A stretch of DNA of 29,770 bases from CAVSUR01 sp052143655 (GTDB lineage: Bacteria > Actinomycetota > Actinomycetes > Streptosporangiales > Streptosporangiaceae), in NCBI GenBank assembly GCA_052143655.1, contig JBKQSL010000416.1:1-29770 (forward strand), in the 5' to 3' direction. The notes beneath the pieces were generated by a model that was not told where the DNA came from, did no database searches, and saw nothing but the letters and a program-made list of their open reading frames with translations. A program made the position numbers and the translations under genes. Position 1 is the first letter of the stretch, and each line of letters begins with the position of its first letter. Of the stretch, positions 1 to 6,647 are shown piece after piece.

Positions 1-114
1 TACTTCTCGCCGCCGCTTCGCGCTGAGGAGTTCGACGCGCTTGTCACCCGCCACTTCGCGCGGCCGGCGGGAGCGGCCGGACCGGTCCTGATCGACAAGG
101 ACGCGAGCGCGTAG
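1..114 (+). CDS. C-terminal tail of an unidentified protein (5' end outside window)
   Basis: An open frame enters from the left edge and ends at TAG 112-114, giving the last 37 residues of a protein (begins YFSPPLRAEEFD, ends LIDKDASA). Third codon positions are mostly G or C, as in the clear genes here. The piece is too short to assign to a family and I do not recognise it. It reads in the same direction as the esterase that follows, after a gap of about 300 bases. Confidence 0.6.
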   Translation, partial: YFSPPLRAEEFDALVTRHFARPAGAAGPVLIDKDASA

Positions 115-418
115 CCGGGTAACACGCCGGTCAGCGCGGCAGGTCGCGGGCGGTGGTCTCGATCGCCTGCTGGGTCTGCGCACCAGCCTGCGCGGCACCG
201 CGCAGGCCGGTGCGCAGCGGCGCCGGGGCGTCGTCCGGGCGGGCCGGGCAGGCGGTGATCAGGCCCGGGGATGTCGCGCAGCGCCCGACCGAGACCCGGC
301 CGCCGCCGACGGCGCCCCGGCCCGGCCCGGCGCCGGCCCGGGGCGGCGATACGGCGGGACGGGCCGCCGCGCGCGGTGGTGTGATGGGTGGGCACGCCAC
401 GAGCCCCGGGAGGCCCTC
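115..418. other. 304-bp gene-poor stretch
   Basis: No complete gene is supported. The minus-strand frame ending at 131 has a protein-like tail (about positions 131-237, ending IETTARDLPR) but no start codon before it runs into non-coding-looking sequence, so it may be a 5'-truncated remnant. A GC hairpin (GCCCCGG 314-320 with CCGGGGC 338-344) lies upstream of the esterase. The last bases hold the esterase ribosome-binding site GGGAGG at 408-413. Confidence 0.35.
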
Positions 419-1447
419 ATGCTGCCCTGGTCCGCCGACCTGGCCGGAACCATCGAAGAACATGTGGTGACGAGCGAGCTGCTGCTCGGCAATCCGCTCG
501 GCGACCCGCATGAACGGCCGCTCTGGGTGTACCTGCCGCCGGGATACGACTCCGACGCCACCACCCGGTACTCTGCCGTCTACGTGATCCAGGGCTACAC
601 CGGCCATCTGGCCATGTGGCGCAACCGGACCCCGTTCCGGCAGCCGTTCCCGGAGACGGCCGATACCGTGTTCGCCTCCGGCGAGGCGCCGCCGGCCATC
701 GTGGTCTACGTCGATGCCTGGACCGGGTACGGCGGCAGCCAGTTCGTGGACTCGCCGGGTACCGGCCGCTACCACTCCTACCTGTGCGAGGAGATCGTGC
801 CGTGGGTGGACGGGCACTACCGCACTGTGCCCGACGCCGCGCACCGGGCGATCATGGGCAAGTCCAGCGGCGGGTTCGGCGCGATGATCACGCCGATGCT
901 GCGGCCCGACCTGTTCGGCTCGCTGGCCACGCACGCCGGCGACGCCCTGTACGAGCTGTGCTACCTGCCCGAGTTCGGGACCTGCGCGCGGCTGCTGCGC
1001 GAGTACGACGGTGACATCTGGCGCTGGTGGCGGGGCTTCCAGTCCCGCACCGCGTTCACCCACCACGCTGACCAGCACCTGCTCGCGATCCTCGGGGTCG
1101 CGGCGTGCTTCTCCGCCCGCGAGGACGGGACGGTGGAGCTGCCGTTCGAGCCGGACAGCGGGATGCTGCGGCCCGAGGTCTGGGAGAACTGGCTGGACTG
1201 GGACCCGGTCCGGATGGTGCCGCGGTACGCCGGCGCGGTGCGGTCGCTGCAGTCGATCTGGATCGACGCGGGTACCCGTGACGACTTCTTCCTCGATCTC
1301 GGCGCGACGGCGTTCCGGTCGGCGCTGCGCGACGCCGGGGTCGCGGACGAGGCGGTCGCGTTCGAGCTGTTCGACGCGACCCACGCGGCGATCGACTACC
1401 GGTACCCGCTGTCGCTGGCCTGGCTGTGCCGGCGGATGGCCGCCTGA
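419..1447 (+). CDS. Alpha/beta-hydrolase esterase (putative esterase D / enterochelin-esterase-like family)
   Basis: This 342-residue protein fits the 'putative esterase' alpha/beta-hydrolase family. The nucleophile elbow GKSSG spans residues 147-151, making Ser149 the likely catalytic serine. The acid is probably Asp288 or Asp289 in GTRDDFF and the histidine His322 in DATHAA, in the order the fold expects. An early WVYLPPGYD stretch is typical of the family. No signal peptide is evident, so it is probably cytoplasmic. ATG 419 is chosen because GGGAGG lies five bases upstream. The substrate cannot be told from sequence; carboxyl esters are the safest guess. A lipoprotein gene follows after 131 bases, and nothing shows that they share a function. 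Confidence 0.85.
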   Translation: MLPWSADLAGTIEEHVVTSELLLGNPLGDPHERPLWVYLPPGYDSDATTRYSAVYVIQGYTGHLAMWRNRTPFRQPFPETADTVFASGEAPPAIVVYVDAWTGYGGSQFVDSPGTGRYHSYLCEEIVPWVDGHYRTVPDAAHRAIMGKSSGGFGAMITPMLRPDLFGSLATHAGDALYELCYLPEFGTCARLLREYDGDIWRWWRGFQSRTAFTHHADQHLLAILGVAACFSAREDGTVELPFEPDSGMLRPEVWENWLDWDPVRMVPRYAGAVRSLQSIWIDAGTRDDFFLDLGATAFRSALRDAGVADEAVAFELFDATHAAIDYRYPLSLAWLCRRMAA

Positions 1448-1578
1448 CCCGCCCCTCTGCATCTGGCGGCCTGTCCGGCTGCGCTGCCTGTCTCCCGCCC
1501 GGGCCGTGAACGGCCCTGCCCGCCGCTACGTGGTGAGGGTGTACAACCATCCGCGCCGCGGTGACGGGAGAAATTTTC

Positions 1579-2139
1579 ATGCAGAACAAATGGTGGGCGC
1601 CAGCCGCGCTCGCAGCCGCCGGCCTGATGCTGGCGGCCTGCGGCAGCTCAGGGTCGAGCAGCACGAGCAGCTCCGGCAGCGCCAGCTCCGCCTCCGGGGC
1701 AGCCGCGCATTCGAGCAGCAGCCCGGCCATGAGCCACGCCGGGATCAAGACCGCGAGCACCAGCCTCGGCACGGTACTGGTGAACTCCAGCGGCCGGACG
1801 CTGTACTGGTTCGCGCTGGACACGCCGACGACCTCCAAGTGCACCGGCTCGTGCGCCACCTACTGGCCGCCGGTCACCGGCGCGCAGAAGGCGGCCGCGG
1901 GCGTGTCGCTGTCCGGCAAGTTCGCCACGATCAAGCGGTCCGGCGGCCAGCTGCAGGCGACCTACGACGGGCACCCGCTGTACACCTACGCCGGGGACAG
2001 CGCGGCCGGCCAGGTCAAGGGGAACGGCCTGAACGCCTCCGGCGGCCTGTGGTGGGCCATGACCCCGTCCGGGGCCAAGCTGGCCGCCAAGCCGTCGGCG
2101 TCGAAGTCATCCTCCGGCGGCGGTTCCGGCGGGTACTGA
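1579..2139 (+). CDS. Secreted lipoprotein with two secreted-repeat (COG4315-type) units
   Basis: A 186-residue exported lipoprotein. The N-terminus MQNKWWAPAALAAAGLMLAAC is a lipoprotein signal with lipobox LAAC, so Cys21 should be lipidated after cleavage. A Ser/Ala/Gly linker follows (about residues 22-55). Two copies of the 'secreted repeat of unknown function' unit come next: one around GRTLYWFALDT...CTGSCATYWPPV, the other around HPLYTYAGDSAAGQVKGNG and GGLWWAM. A Ser/Gly tail ends the protein. ATG 1579 is preferred over GTG 1561 because GGGAG lies eight bases before it and because it gives a normal signal peptide. The family is common in actinobacteria; its biochemical role is not established. 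Confidence 0.87.
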   Translation: MQNKWWAPAALAAAGLMLAACGSSGSSSTSSSGSASSASGAAAHSSSSPAMSHAGIKTASTSLGTVLVNSSGRTLYWFALDTPTTSKCTGSCATYWPPVTGAQKAAAGVSLSGKFATIKRSGGQLQATYDGHPLYTYAGDSAAGQVKGNGLNASGGLWWAMTPSGAKLAAKPSASKSSSGGGSGGY

Positions 2140-2215
2140 GCCCGGCGGCGGGCGGACCCGGTGTCCGGGTCGGGCGGCGGCCACCGCCCGGCCCGGGCAC
2201 GGCCCGCCCGGAGTC

Positions 2216-2260
2216 GCTGGGCCTGGTGCCGCTGGGCCTGGTGCCGGTGAGCCTGGTGCC
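2216..2260 (+). repeat. 15-bp tandem repeat, three copies plus degenerate units
   Basis: GCTGGGCCTGGTGCC occurs at 2216-2230 and exactly again at 2231-2245, then as GGTGAGCCTGGTGCC at 2246-2260. Weaker GCCCGGTGCC / GCCTGGTGC units continue to about 2297. The array lies between the lipoprotein stop and the transporter start and looks like a slippage-generated minisatellite. Confidence 0.8.
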
Positions 2261-2323
2261 GCCGCTGGCCCGGTGCCATAAGCCTGGTGCGGCCCGGTGC
2301 TGGCGGGCCCGGCCGCGGCTGGG

Positions 2324-2329
2324 TATGGT
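2324..2329 (+). promoter_or_regulatory. -10-like hexamer TATGGT for a leaderless transporter mRNA
   Basis: TATGGT ends six bases before ATG 2336, and no Shine-Dalgarno sequence precedes that ATG. This spacing fits transcription starting at or next to the start codon. No convincing -35 box is visible. Confidence 0.45.
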
Positions 2330-2335
2330 CCGGTC

Positions 2336-4354
2336 ATGAGCGCGGCACCGGACACCGCCGCCGCACCGGCGGCCGTGCGGCCGCGCGGCCTGGCGATCAT
2401 CTACACGGCGCTGATGCTGGCCATCCTGCTGGCGGCGCTGGACCAGACGATCGTGTCGACGGCGCTGCCGACGATCGTCGGCGACCTCGGCGGCCTGTCT
2501 CACCTGTCCTGGGTGGTGACCGCCTACCTGCTGGCGTCCACGGCCTCCACCCCGCTGTGGGGCAAGCTCGGCGACCAGTACGGGCGCAAGTACCTGTTCC
2601 AGGCCTCGATCGTGATCTTCCTGGCCGGGTCGGCGCTCTGCGGCCAGTCGCAGTCGATGACCGAGCTGATCGCGTTCCGGGCGCTGCAGGGCCTGGGCGG
2701 CGGGGGGCTGATGGTGCTGGCCCAGGCGATCATCGGCGACATCGTCCCGGCCCGCGAGCGGGGCAAGTACCAGGGCGCCTTCGGCGCGGTGTTCGGCGTC
2801 GCCAGCGTGGCCGGCCCGCTGCTCGGCGGGTTCTTCGTGGATAACCTCAGCTGGCGCTGGGTGTTCTACATCAACCTGCCGATCGGGCTGATCGCGCTGG
2901 TCGTCATCGCGATCGTGCTGCCCGCGGCCGGCCGCCGCGGGCATCACCGGATCGACTACGCCGGGTCGCTGCTGCTGGCGGCGACCGCGACCTGCCTGGT
3001 GCTGATGACCTCCTGGGGCGGCACCGAGTACGCGTGGGGCTCGCCGCAGATCATCGGCCTGGCCGTGCTCGCGGTCGTGCTCGGCGTCGGCTGGTGGCTG
3101 TCGGCCCGGCGGGCGGCCGAGCCGGTGCTGCCGCTGCGGCTGTTCCGCAACTCGGTGTTCTCGGTCAGCTCGGGGATCGGCTTCGCTGCGGGGTTCGCGA
3201 TGTTCGGGGCGCTGTCGTTCCTGCCGCTGTTCCTGCAGGTGGTGCGCGGCGTCTCGCCGACGATCTCGGGCGTGTACCTGCTGCCGATGGTCGTCGGCAT
3301 GCTGATCAGCTCGGTGGGCAGCGGGCAGCTGATCTCCCGGCTGGGCCGGTACAAGGTGTACCCGATCGTCGGCACCGCGCTGCTGTCGGTGGCGCTGTTC
3401 CTGCTGTCGCGGCTGTCGGTGACCACGTCCTCGCTGGTGATGGACAGCTACTTCTTCCTGCTCGGGCTGTCCCTGGGGCTGATCCTCCAGGTGCTGGTCA
3501 TCGCGGTGCAGAACTCAGTCGACTACGCGGAGCTGGGCGCCGCGACCTCGGGGGTGACGTTCTTCCGGTCCATCGGCGGGTCGTTCGGCGTGGCGATCTT
3601 CGGCTCGATCTTCTCCAGCCGGCTCGCGGTCGAGCTGGCCGCTGCGCTGGCCGGGGTGAAGGCCAGCCTGCCTGCCGGGTTCAGCCCCGCGTCCGCCCAG
3701 TCCAGCCCCGATCTGCTGCGCAAGCTCCCGGCGCCGGTCCGCTCCGCGGTGCACATCGCGTACGCGCACTCCCTGGACCGGGTGTTCCTGGTCGCCGTGC
3801 CGATCGCGGTGGTCGCGTTCATCCTGTCCTGGTTCCTGCGCGAGCTGCCGCTGCGCGCCGCAGCCGGAGCCAGCGACCTGGGCGAGGCGCTCGGCGCGGT
3901 CTCGGCCGAACGCTCGTCGGTCGAGGAGATCGAGCGCGCGCTGGCCCGGCTGGCCAGCAGTGACCTGCGCCGCCGGGGGTACGAGAAGCTGGCCGAGCAA
4001 TGCGGTCTCGGCCTGTCGGCCCCCAGCTGCTGGGTGCTGGCCCGGCTGGCCAACGGCGGCTCAGTGCCCGGGCACGCGCTGGCCGCCGAGGCGGGCGTGA
4101 GTGTCGACCACGGCCGCCCGTACGTGGACAAGCTCGTCGACGCGGGCTTCGTGCAGCGGGCCGACGGCCTGCTCGCGCTGACCGCCGACGGCCACCAGGC
4201 CGCCGACCAGCTGTTCGCCTGCCGGCGGGAGAGCCTGGCGAAGCTGCTGGCGGACTGGTCACCCGAGCAGCACGCCGACCTGGCGCAGATGCTGGACCGG
4301 CTGTCGCACGCCCTGCTCGGCGACGACGCCGACCGGCAGCTGATCCGCCAGTAA
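2336..4354 (+). CDS. DHA2-type MFS multidrug exporter with C-terminal MarR-like winged-helix domain
   Basis: A 672-residue protein with two parts. Residues 1 to about 505 form a 14-helix drug:H+ antiporter of the DHA2 (EmrB/QacA) type. LDQTIVSTALPTI at 35-47 is the family's first-helix motif and GKLGDQYGRK at 76-85 is motif A. A motif-C-like glycine-rich helix (GVASVAGPLLGG) follows. From about residue 526 a soluble tail of some 147 residues resembles a MarR-type winged helix (LARLANGGSVPGHALAAEAGVS, then DKLVDAGFVQRADGLLALTADG). Typical DHA2 exporters end near 500 residues, so the tail is a real extension. It might sense substrate or bind DNA near the membrane; that is inference. ATG 2336 is preferred over an upstream in-frame start at 2297 because of the -10-like hexamer. 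Confidence 0.88.
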   Translation: MSAAPDTAAAPAAVRPRGLAIIYTALMLAILLAALDQTIVSTALPTIVGDLGGLSHLSWVVTAYLLASTASTPLWGKLGDQYGRKYLFQASIVIFLAGSALCGQSQSMTELIAFRALQGLGGGGLMVLAQAIIGDIVPARERGKYQGAFGAVFGVASVAGPLLGGFFVDNLSWRWVFYINLPIGLIALVVIAIVLPAAGRRGHHRIDYAGSLLLAATATCLVLMTSWGGTEYAWGSPQIIGLAVLAVVLGVGWWLSARRAAEPVLPLRLFRNSVFSVSSGIGFAAGFAMFGALSFLPLFLQVVRGVSPTISGVYLLPMVVGMLISSVGSGQLISRLGRYKVYPIVGTALLSVALFLLSRLSVTTSSLVMDSYFFLLGLSLGLILQVLVIAVQNSVDYAELGAATSGVTFFRSIGGSFGVAIFGSIFSSRLAVELAAALAGVKASLPAGFSPASAQSSPDLLRKLPAPVRSAVHIAYAHSLDRVFLVAVPIAVVAFILSWFLRELPLRAAAGASDLGEALGAVSAERSSVEEIERALARLASSDLRRRGYEKLAEQCGLGLSAPSCWVLARLANGGSVPGHALAAEAGVSVDHGRPYVDKLVDAGFVQRADGLLALTADGHQAADQLFACRRESLAKLLADWSPEQHADLAQMLDRLSHALLGDDADRQLIRQ

Positions 4355-4360
4355 CCCGGG

Positions 4361-4378
4361 CCGGGCTGGCCAGCCCGG
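4361..4378. terminator. 18-bp perfect palindrome after the MFS gene
   Basis: CCGGGCTGGCCAGCCCGG is a perfect palindrome six bases after the MFS stop. It can fold as a 7-bp stem with a GGCC loop. There is no T-tract, as is common for actinobacterial hairpin terminators. An operator function is possible but less likely at a 3' end. Confidence 0.5.
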
Positions 4379-4403
4379 TACCTGGCCCGGCACACTGGAG
4401 CCG

Positions 4404-4469
4404 ATGAACGCCGACGTGGTGGTGAGCTTCGATTGCCCGGAGCTGTCGGCCTTCCTGCACCTGGCCTGA
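4404..4469 (+). pseudogene. 21-codon micro-ORF, possible remnant of a VOC/glyoxalase-like gene
   Basis: ATG 4404 opens a 21-residue frame (MNADVVVSFDCPELSAFLHLA) ending at TGA 4467-4469. A -10-like CACACT at 4391-4396 lies seven bases upstream, and GGAG at 4397-4400 could also serve as a ribosome site, so it has a gene-like start. The peptide faintly recalls the first strand and helix of vicinal-oxygen-chelate proteins, in which a 'DC.DP..LA.FW' pattern is common. It stops abruptly 14 bases before the convergent NYN gene ends. It may be a truncated gene, a real small peptide, or chance. Confidence 0.25.
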
Positions 4470-4483
4470 CCTGCGGCGCGGGG

Positions 4484-5986
4484 CTACTGCTGGCCGTCGC
4501 CGGCGATCCAGCGGTGCAGCTGGGCCTTCTCCTCGTCGGTCAGCTCCATCCGGGCGTTCAGGCACAGCCGCAGCACGTTCTCGGCGAAGGCCTCGGCCAG
4601 CTGGTGTCCCTGCCGTCCGGCCGCGCGCCAGTTGACGCCGGCAAAGTAGAAGCCCTGGAGCACGAAGTGCACCGCCGGCCTGGCCACCCGGGCGCCGCGG
4701 TCCTTGCAGGCGTCCCGGACCCGCTGCTCGACCTCGGTCTGCGAGCCGGTGATGTCGCCGTCGGCGGAGAGCCTGGCCAGTTCCTCGAACAGGATGCGGT
4801 ACGCCTCCGGCGTGAGCTGGGGAACCCCCGCGATGCGGCCGACCCGGGCGGCTAGCTGGGCGATTTCGGCGGGCAGCGGGACCCTGGGCTCCTCGACGAG
4901 CAGCTGCTCGTGCCGTCGCGGGTCGATCAGGTACCCCGGCGGCCGCGGCCCGGAGACCTGGAGGGTGTCGCTGGCCGCGGACTCAGCGAACCTGCCGAAA
5001 CTGCCGTAGCCGCCCCAGTTCGACGCGCCGACCTCCGGGCCGAGCCGGTCCCGCAGCTGCTGGGCGGCCGCGGCCATCGGCACGGGCGAGTCGGCCACGG
5101 CGACGATCTCGGCCAGCTCGCGGCGCATCCGCTCGCGGAACCCCGGGGTGCTCCGGGTACCGAAGATGCCCGTCGGCCCGGCCCCGGCTCCGGAAGCACT
5201 ACCGTCGGCCGGGACCCCGCCGTCGGGGGCACTGCCGTCGGGGCCACTGCCGCCGGGGGCACTGCCGCCGGAAGCACTGCCGCCGGAGGCAGCGCCGCCG
5301 GAGGCCGGGCCGCTTCCGGCGGCGGTCAGGCCGCCGGCCGGGCCGGGGGCAGCCCACCGGGCCGGCCAGCCGCCCATGGTGGCGCCGCGCGGGAAACGAT
5401 CCGGGCCGGACCGGCCCGGCAGCCCGGCCGGCCGGTCGCCGCTGATCTGCAGCGCCTCAGTCAGGAAGACGTCGGCGGGCAGCACCATGTCGCAGGCACT
5501 CTGCAGCGCCGCCGCCGACGGGCCGCTGGCCAGCAGCACGGTCCGCCGGTCATGCGCGCGCAGCCGCAGCATCACCGGGGTGAAGTCGGCGTCGGCGGAC
5601 AGCACGATGAACTCGTCGAAGTAGGTCGAGTGCGCCAGCGTATCGACGATGTCGAGGACCATGTAGATATCGGCGCTGTTCTTGCCCCGGCTGGTCAGCG
5701 GCGGGCAGTCGACCACCCGGAAGGCGCTGCGGGTGAAGTACGGCCGGAACCGGCTGAACATGACCGGGTTGAGGTAGCAGGAGCGGACCAGGATCTCCCG
5801 CCGCATCCCGTCTGGCGCGTCGGGGACCACCTGGCCCATGTCCTCCTGCATCCACCGCAGCCAGCGCTGCGGCTCAGTCGCGAACGCCTCGCCCGCGGCC
5901 GGGTCGATCTCGCACAGGTTCGAGTAGACGTTGTCGAAATCCACGAACAAGGCGGTGCGCACATGGCTGCGCGGCTGAGGGTTCAT
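4484..5986 (-). CDS. NYN-domain nuclease with LOTUS (OST-HTH) domain
   Basis: A 500-residue protein. Residues 8-175 are a NYN (PIN-like) nuclease domain: TALFVDFDNVY carries Asp16 and Asp18, SADIYMVLD carries Asp106 and Asp112, and LSADADFTPVM carries Asp132 and Asp134. These match the acidic metal-binding site, so the enzyme should be catalytically competent on RNA or DNA. Residues 190-280 are a Gly/Ser/Ala/Pro linker. Residues 285-345 (RRELAEIVAVADSPVP, then ASNWGGYGSFGRF) fit a LOTUS/OST-HTH domain, a predicted RNA-binding module. Residues 360-500 form a helical region I do not recognise. ATG 5986 is chosen because the NYN strand begins just after it; the 62 further in-frame codons upstream look non-coding. 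The likely role is RNA processing or silencing with an unknown target. Confidence 0.82.
   Translation of the reverse strand: MNPQPRSHVRTALFVDFDNVYSNLCEIDPAAGEAFATEPQRWLRWMQEDMGQVVPDAPDGMRREILVRSCYLNPVMFSRFRPYFTRSAFRVVDCPPLTSRGKNSADIYMVLDIVDTLAHSTYFDEFIVLSADADFTPVMLRLRAHDRRTVLLASGPSAAALQSACDMVLPADVFLTEALQISGDRPAGLPGRSGPDRFPRGATMGGWPARWAAPGPAGGLTAAGSGPASGGAASGGSASGGSAPGGSGPDGSAPDGGVPADGSASGAGAGPTGIFGTRSTPGFRERMRRELAEIVAVADSPVPMAAAAQQLRDRLGPEVGASNWGGYGSFGRFAESAASDTLQVSGPRPPGYLIDPRRHEQLLVEEPRVPLPAEIAQLAARVGRIAGVPQLTPEAYRILFEELARLSADGDITGSQTEVEQRVRDACKDRGARVARPAVHFVLQGFYFAGVNWRAAGRQGHQLAEAFAENVLRLCLNARMELTDEEKAQLHRWIAGDGQQ
5177..5300 (-). repeat. Low-complexity repeat encoding the Gly/Ser linker of the NYN-LOTUS protein
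   Basis: Imperfect 15-bp units built on GCAGTGCCxCCGGxG encode ASGGSASGGSAPGG-like residues (about 230-270 of the NYN-LOTUS protein). The array keeps frame and looks like a slippage-expanded flexible linker between the nuclease and LOTUS domains. Confidence 0.65.
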
Positions 5987-6158
5987 CCAACATCCCGGGG
6001 GCAATCTGGCCGGCCAACTCGTGATCGCGGCCGTCCCGCTGCCTGATGCGCTCGCGCCGGGCGGCGGCGCGGGGCGGCCTTGTCTCACTGTAGGACGGCG
6101 CCCGCCGGGACAGGTGCCGTGCGGCGATCCGGTCCGGCGGCCCGGCCCGGCCCGGTGC

Positions 6159-6164
6159 GACAAT
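6159..6164 (+). promoter_or_regulatory. -10-like hexamer GACAAT for the repeat-protein gene
   Basis: GACAAT ends six bases before ATG 6171, the same spacing seen at CutA, RecQ and the MFS gene. No Shine-Dalgarno sequence is present, which suggests a leaderless transcript. Confidence 0.4.
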
Positions 6165-6170
6165 GACAGC

Positions 6171-6581
6171 ATGCGGATCGTGCCTGGCCCTGCGGCATCC
6201 GCTGGCGCTGCGCGTGCCAGTTCCGTGCGGGCTCACAGCCAGCGGCGGCATACCCGGCCGGCCGGCCGCCGCAGCGCCACTGCCCGCGGGGCCGCCCCGC
6301 GCAAGGCCGGCGGTCGTCCGGGGGCGGCGCAGTCGGCTGGCGGGTCGGCCGGGTCCATCCTGTCGATCGGCTCTGCCGGGTCGATCCTGTCGGTCGGGTC
6401 GGCCGGGTCGATCCTGTCGATCGGCTCCGCGGGCTCCATCCTCTCGGTCGGGTCGGCGGGGTCGGTGCTGTCGGTGCTTTGCATCGGGTCGGCAGCGAGC
6501 GCATTCTCGGTGCTGTCGGCAGTGTCACGCTGGTCGGTCCTGGCCTGGCGGTCCCGCTCCGCGCGACGGCCCGGTGCCTGA
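6171..6581 (+). CDS. Small protein with five tandem GSAGSILSI nonapeptide repeats
   Basis: A 136-residue protein of unknown function. Residues 1-57 are basic and rich in Arg, Ala and Gly. Residues 58-102 are five back-to-back nonapeptides following GSAGS[IV]LS[IV]. Residues 103-136 continue the Ser/Val-Leu rhythm in degenerate form (IGSAASAFSVLSAVSRWSVLAW) and end with an Arg-rich tail. The regular alternation of small and aliphatic residues suggests a stacked beta-structure or a self-associating fibre-like element; that is inference. There is no signal peptide. Codons vary between repeats (GGCTCT, GGGTCG, GGCTCC) while the residues are kept, which argues for selection on the protein. The start rests on the -10-like hexamer six bases upstream. 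It is divergent from the NYN-LOTUS gene. Confidence 0.6.
   Translation: MRIVPGPAASAGAARASSVRAHSQRRHTRPAGRRSATARGAAPRKAGGRPGAAQSAGGSAGSILSIGSAGSILSVGSAGSILSIGSAGSILSVGSAGSVLSVLCIGSAASAFSVLSAVSRWSVLAWRSRSARRPGA
6342..6476 (+). repeat. 27-bp tandem repeat, five units, coding
   Basis: Five contiguous 27-bp units encode the nonapeptides at residues 58-102 of the small repeat protein. Units differ at synonymous positions and at Ile/Val codons, so the array is old enough to have diverged but has kept its period and frame. Confidence 0.85.
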
Positions 6582-6639
6582 GCAGCCCAGCGCCTGAGCA
6601 GCCCAGCGCCTGAGCAGGCTGCCGCCTGAGCGAGGCTGC
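6576..6639 (+). repeat. 16-bp tandem repeat spanning the repeat-protein stop codon
   Basis: GCCTGAGCAGCCCAGC occurs at 6576-6591 and exactly at 6592-6607. Two diverged units follow at 6608-6623 and 6624-6639. The first unit contains the TGA stop of the nonapeptide-repeat gene, and the array ends nine bases before the convergent lipid-kinase stop. Confidence 0.8.
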
Positions 6640-6647
6640 TCGCGCGG

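Noticed and set aside
131..450. Minus-strand gene ending at 131
   Set aside because: The last 35 codons look protein-like, but no start codon is available before the frame enters the antisense of the esterase and non-coding sequence. At most a 5'-truncated remnant.
5987..6172. 62-codon N-terminal extension of the NYN-LOTUS protein
   Set aside because: The NYN domain starts just after ATG 5986, and the extension is low-complexity and overlaps the divergent promoter region of the repeat gene.
6342..6476. CRISPR-like array in the 27-bp repeats
   Set aside because: Units are contiguous with no spacers, keep frame and encode a nonapeptide, so this is a coding tandem repeat.
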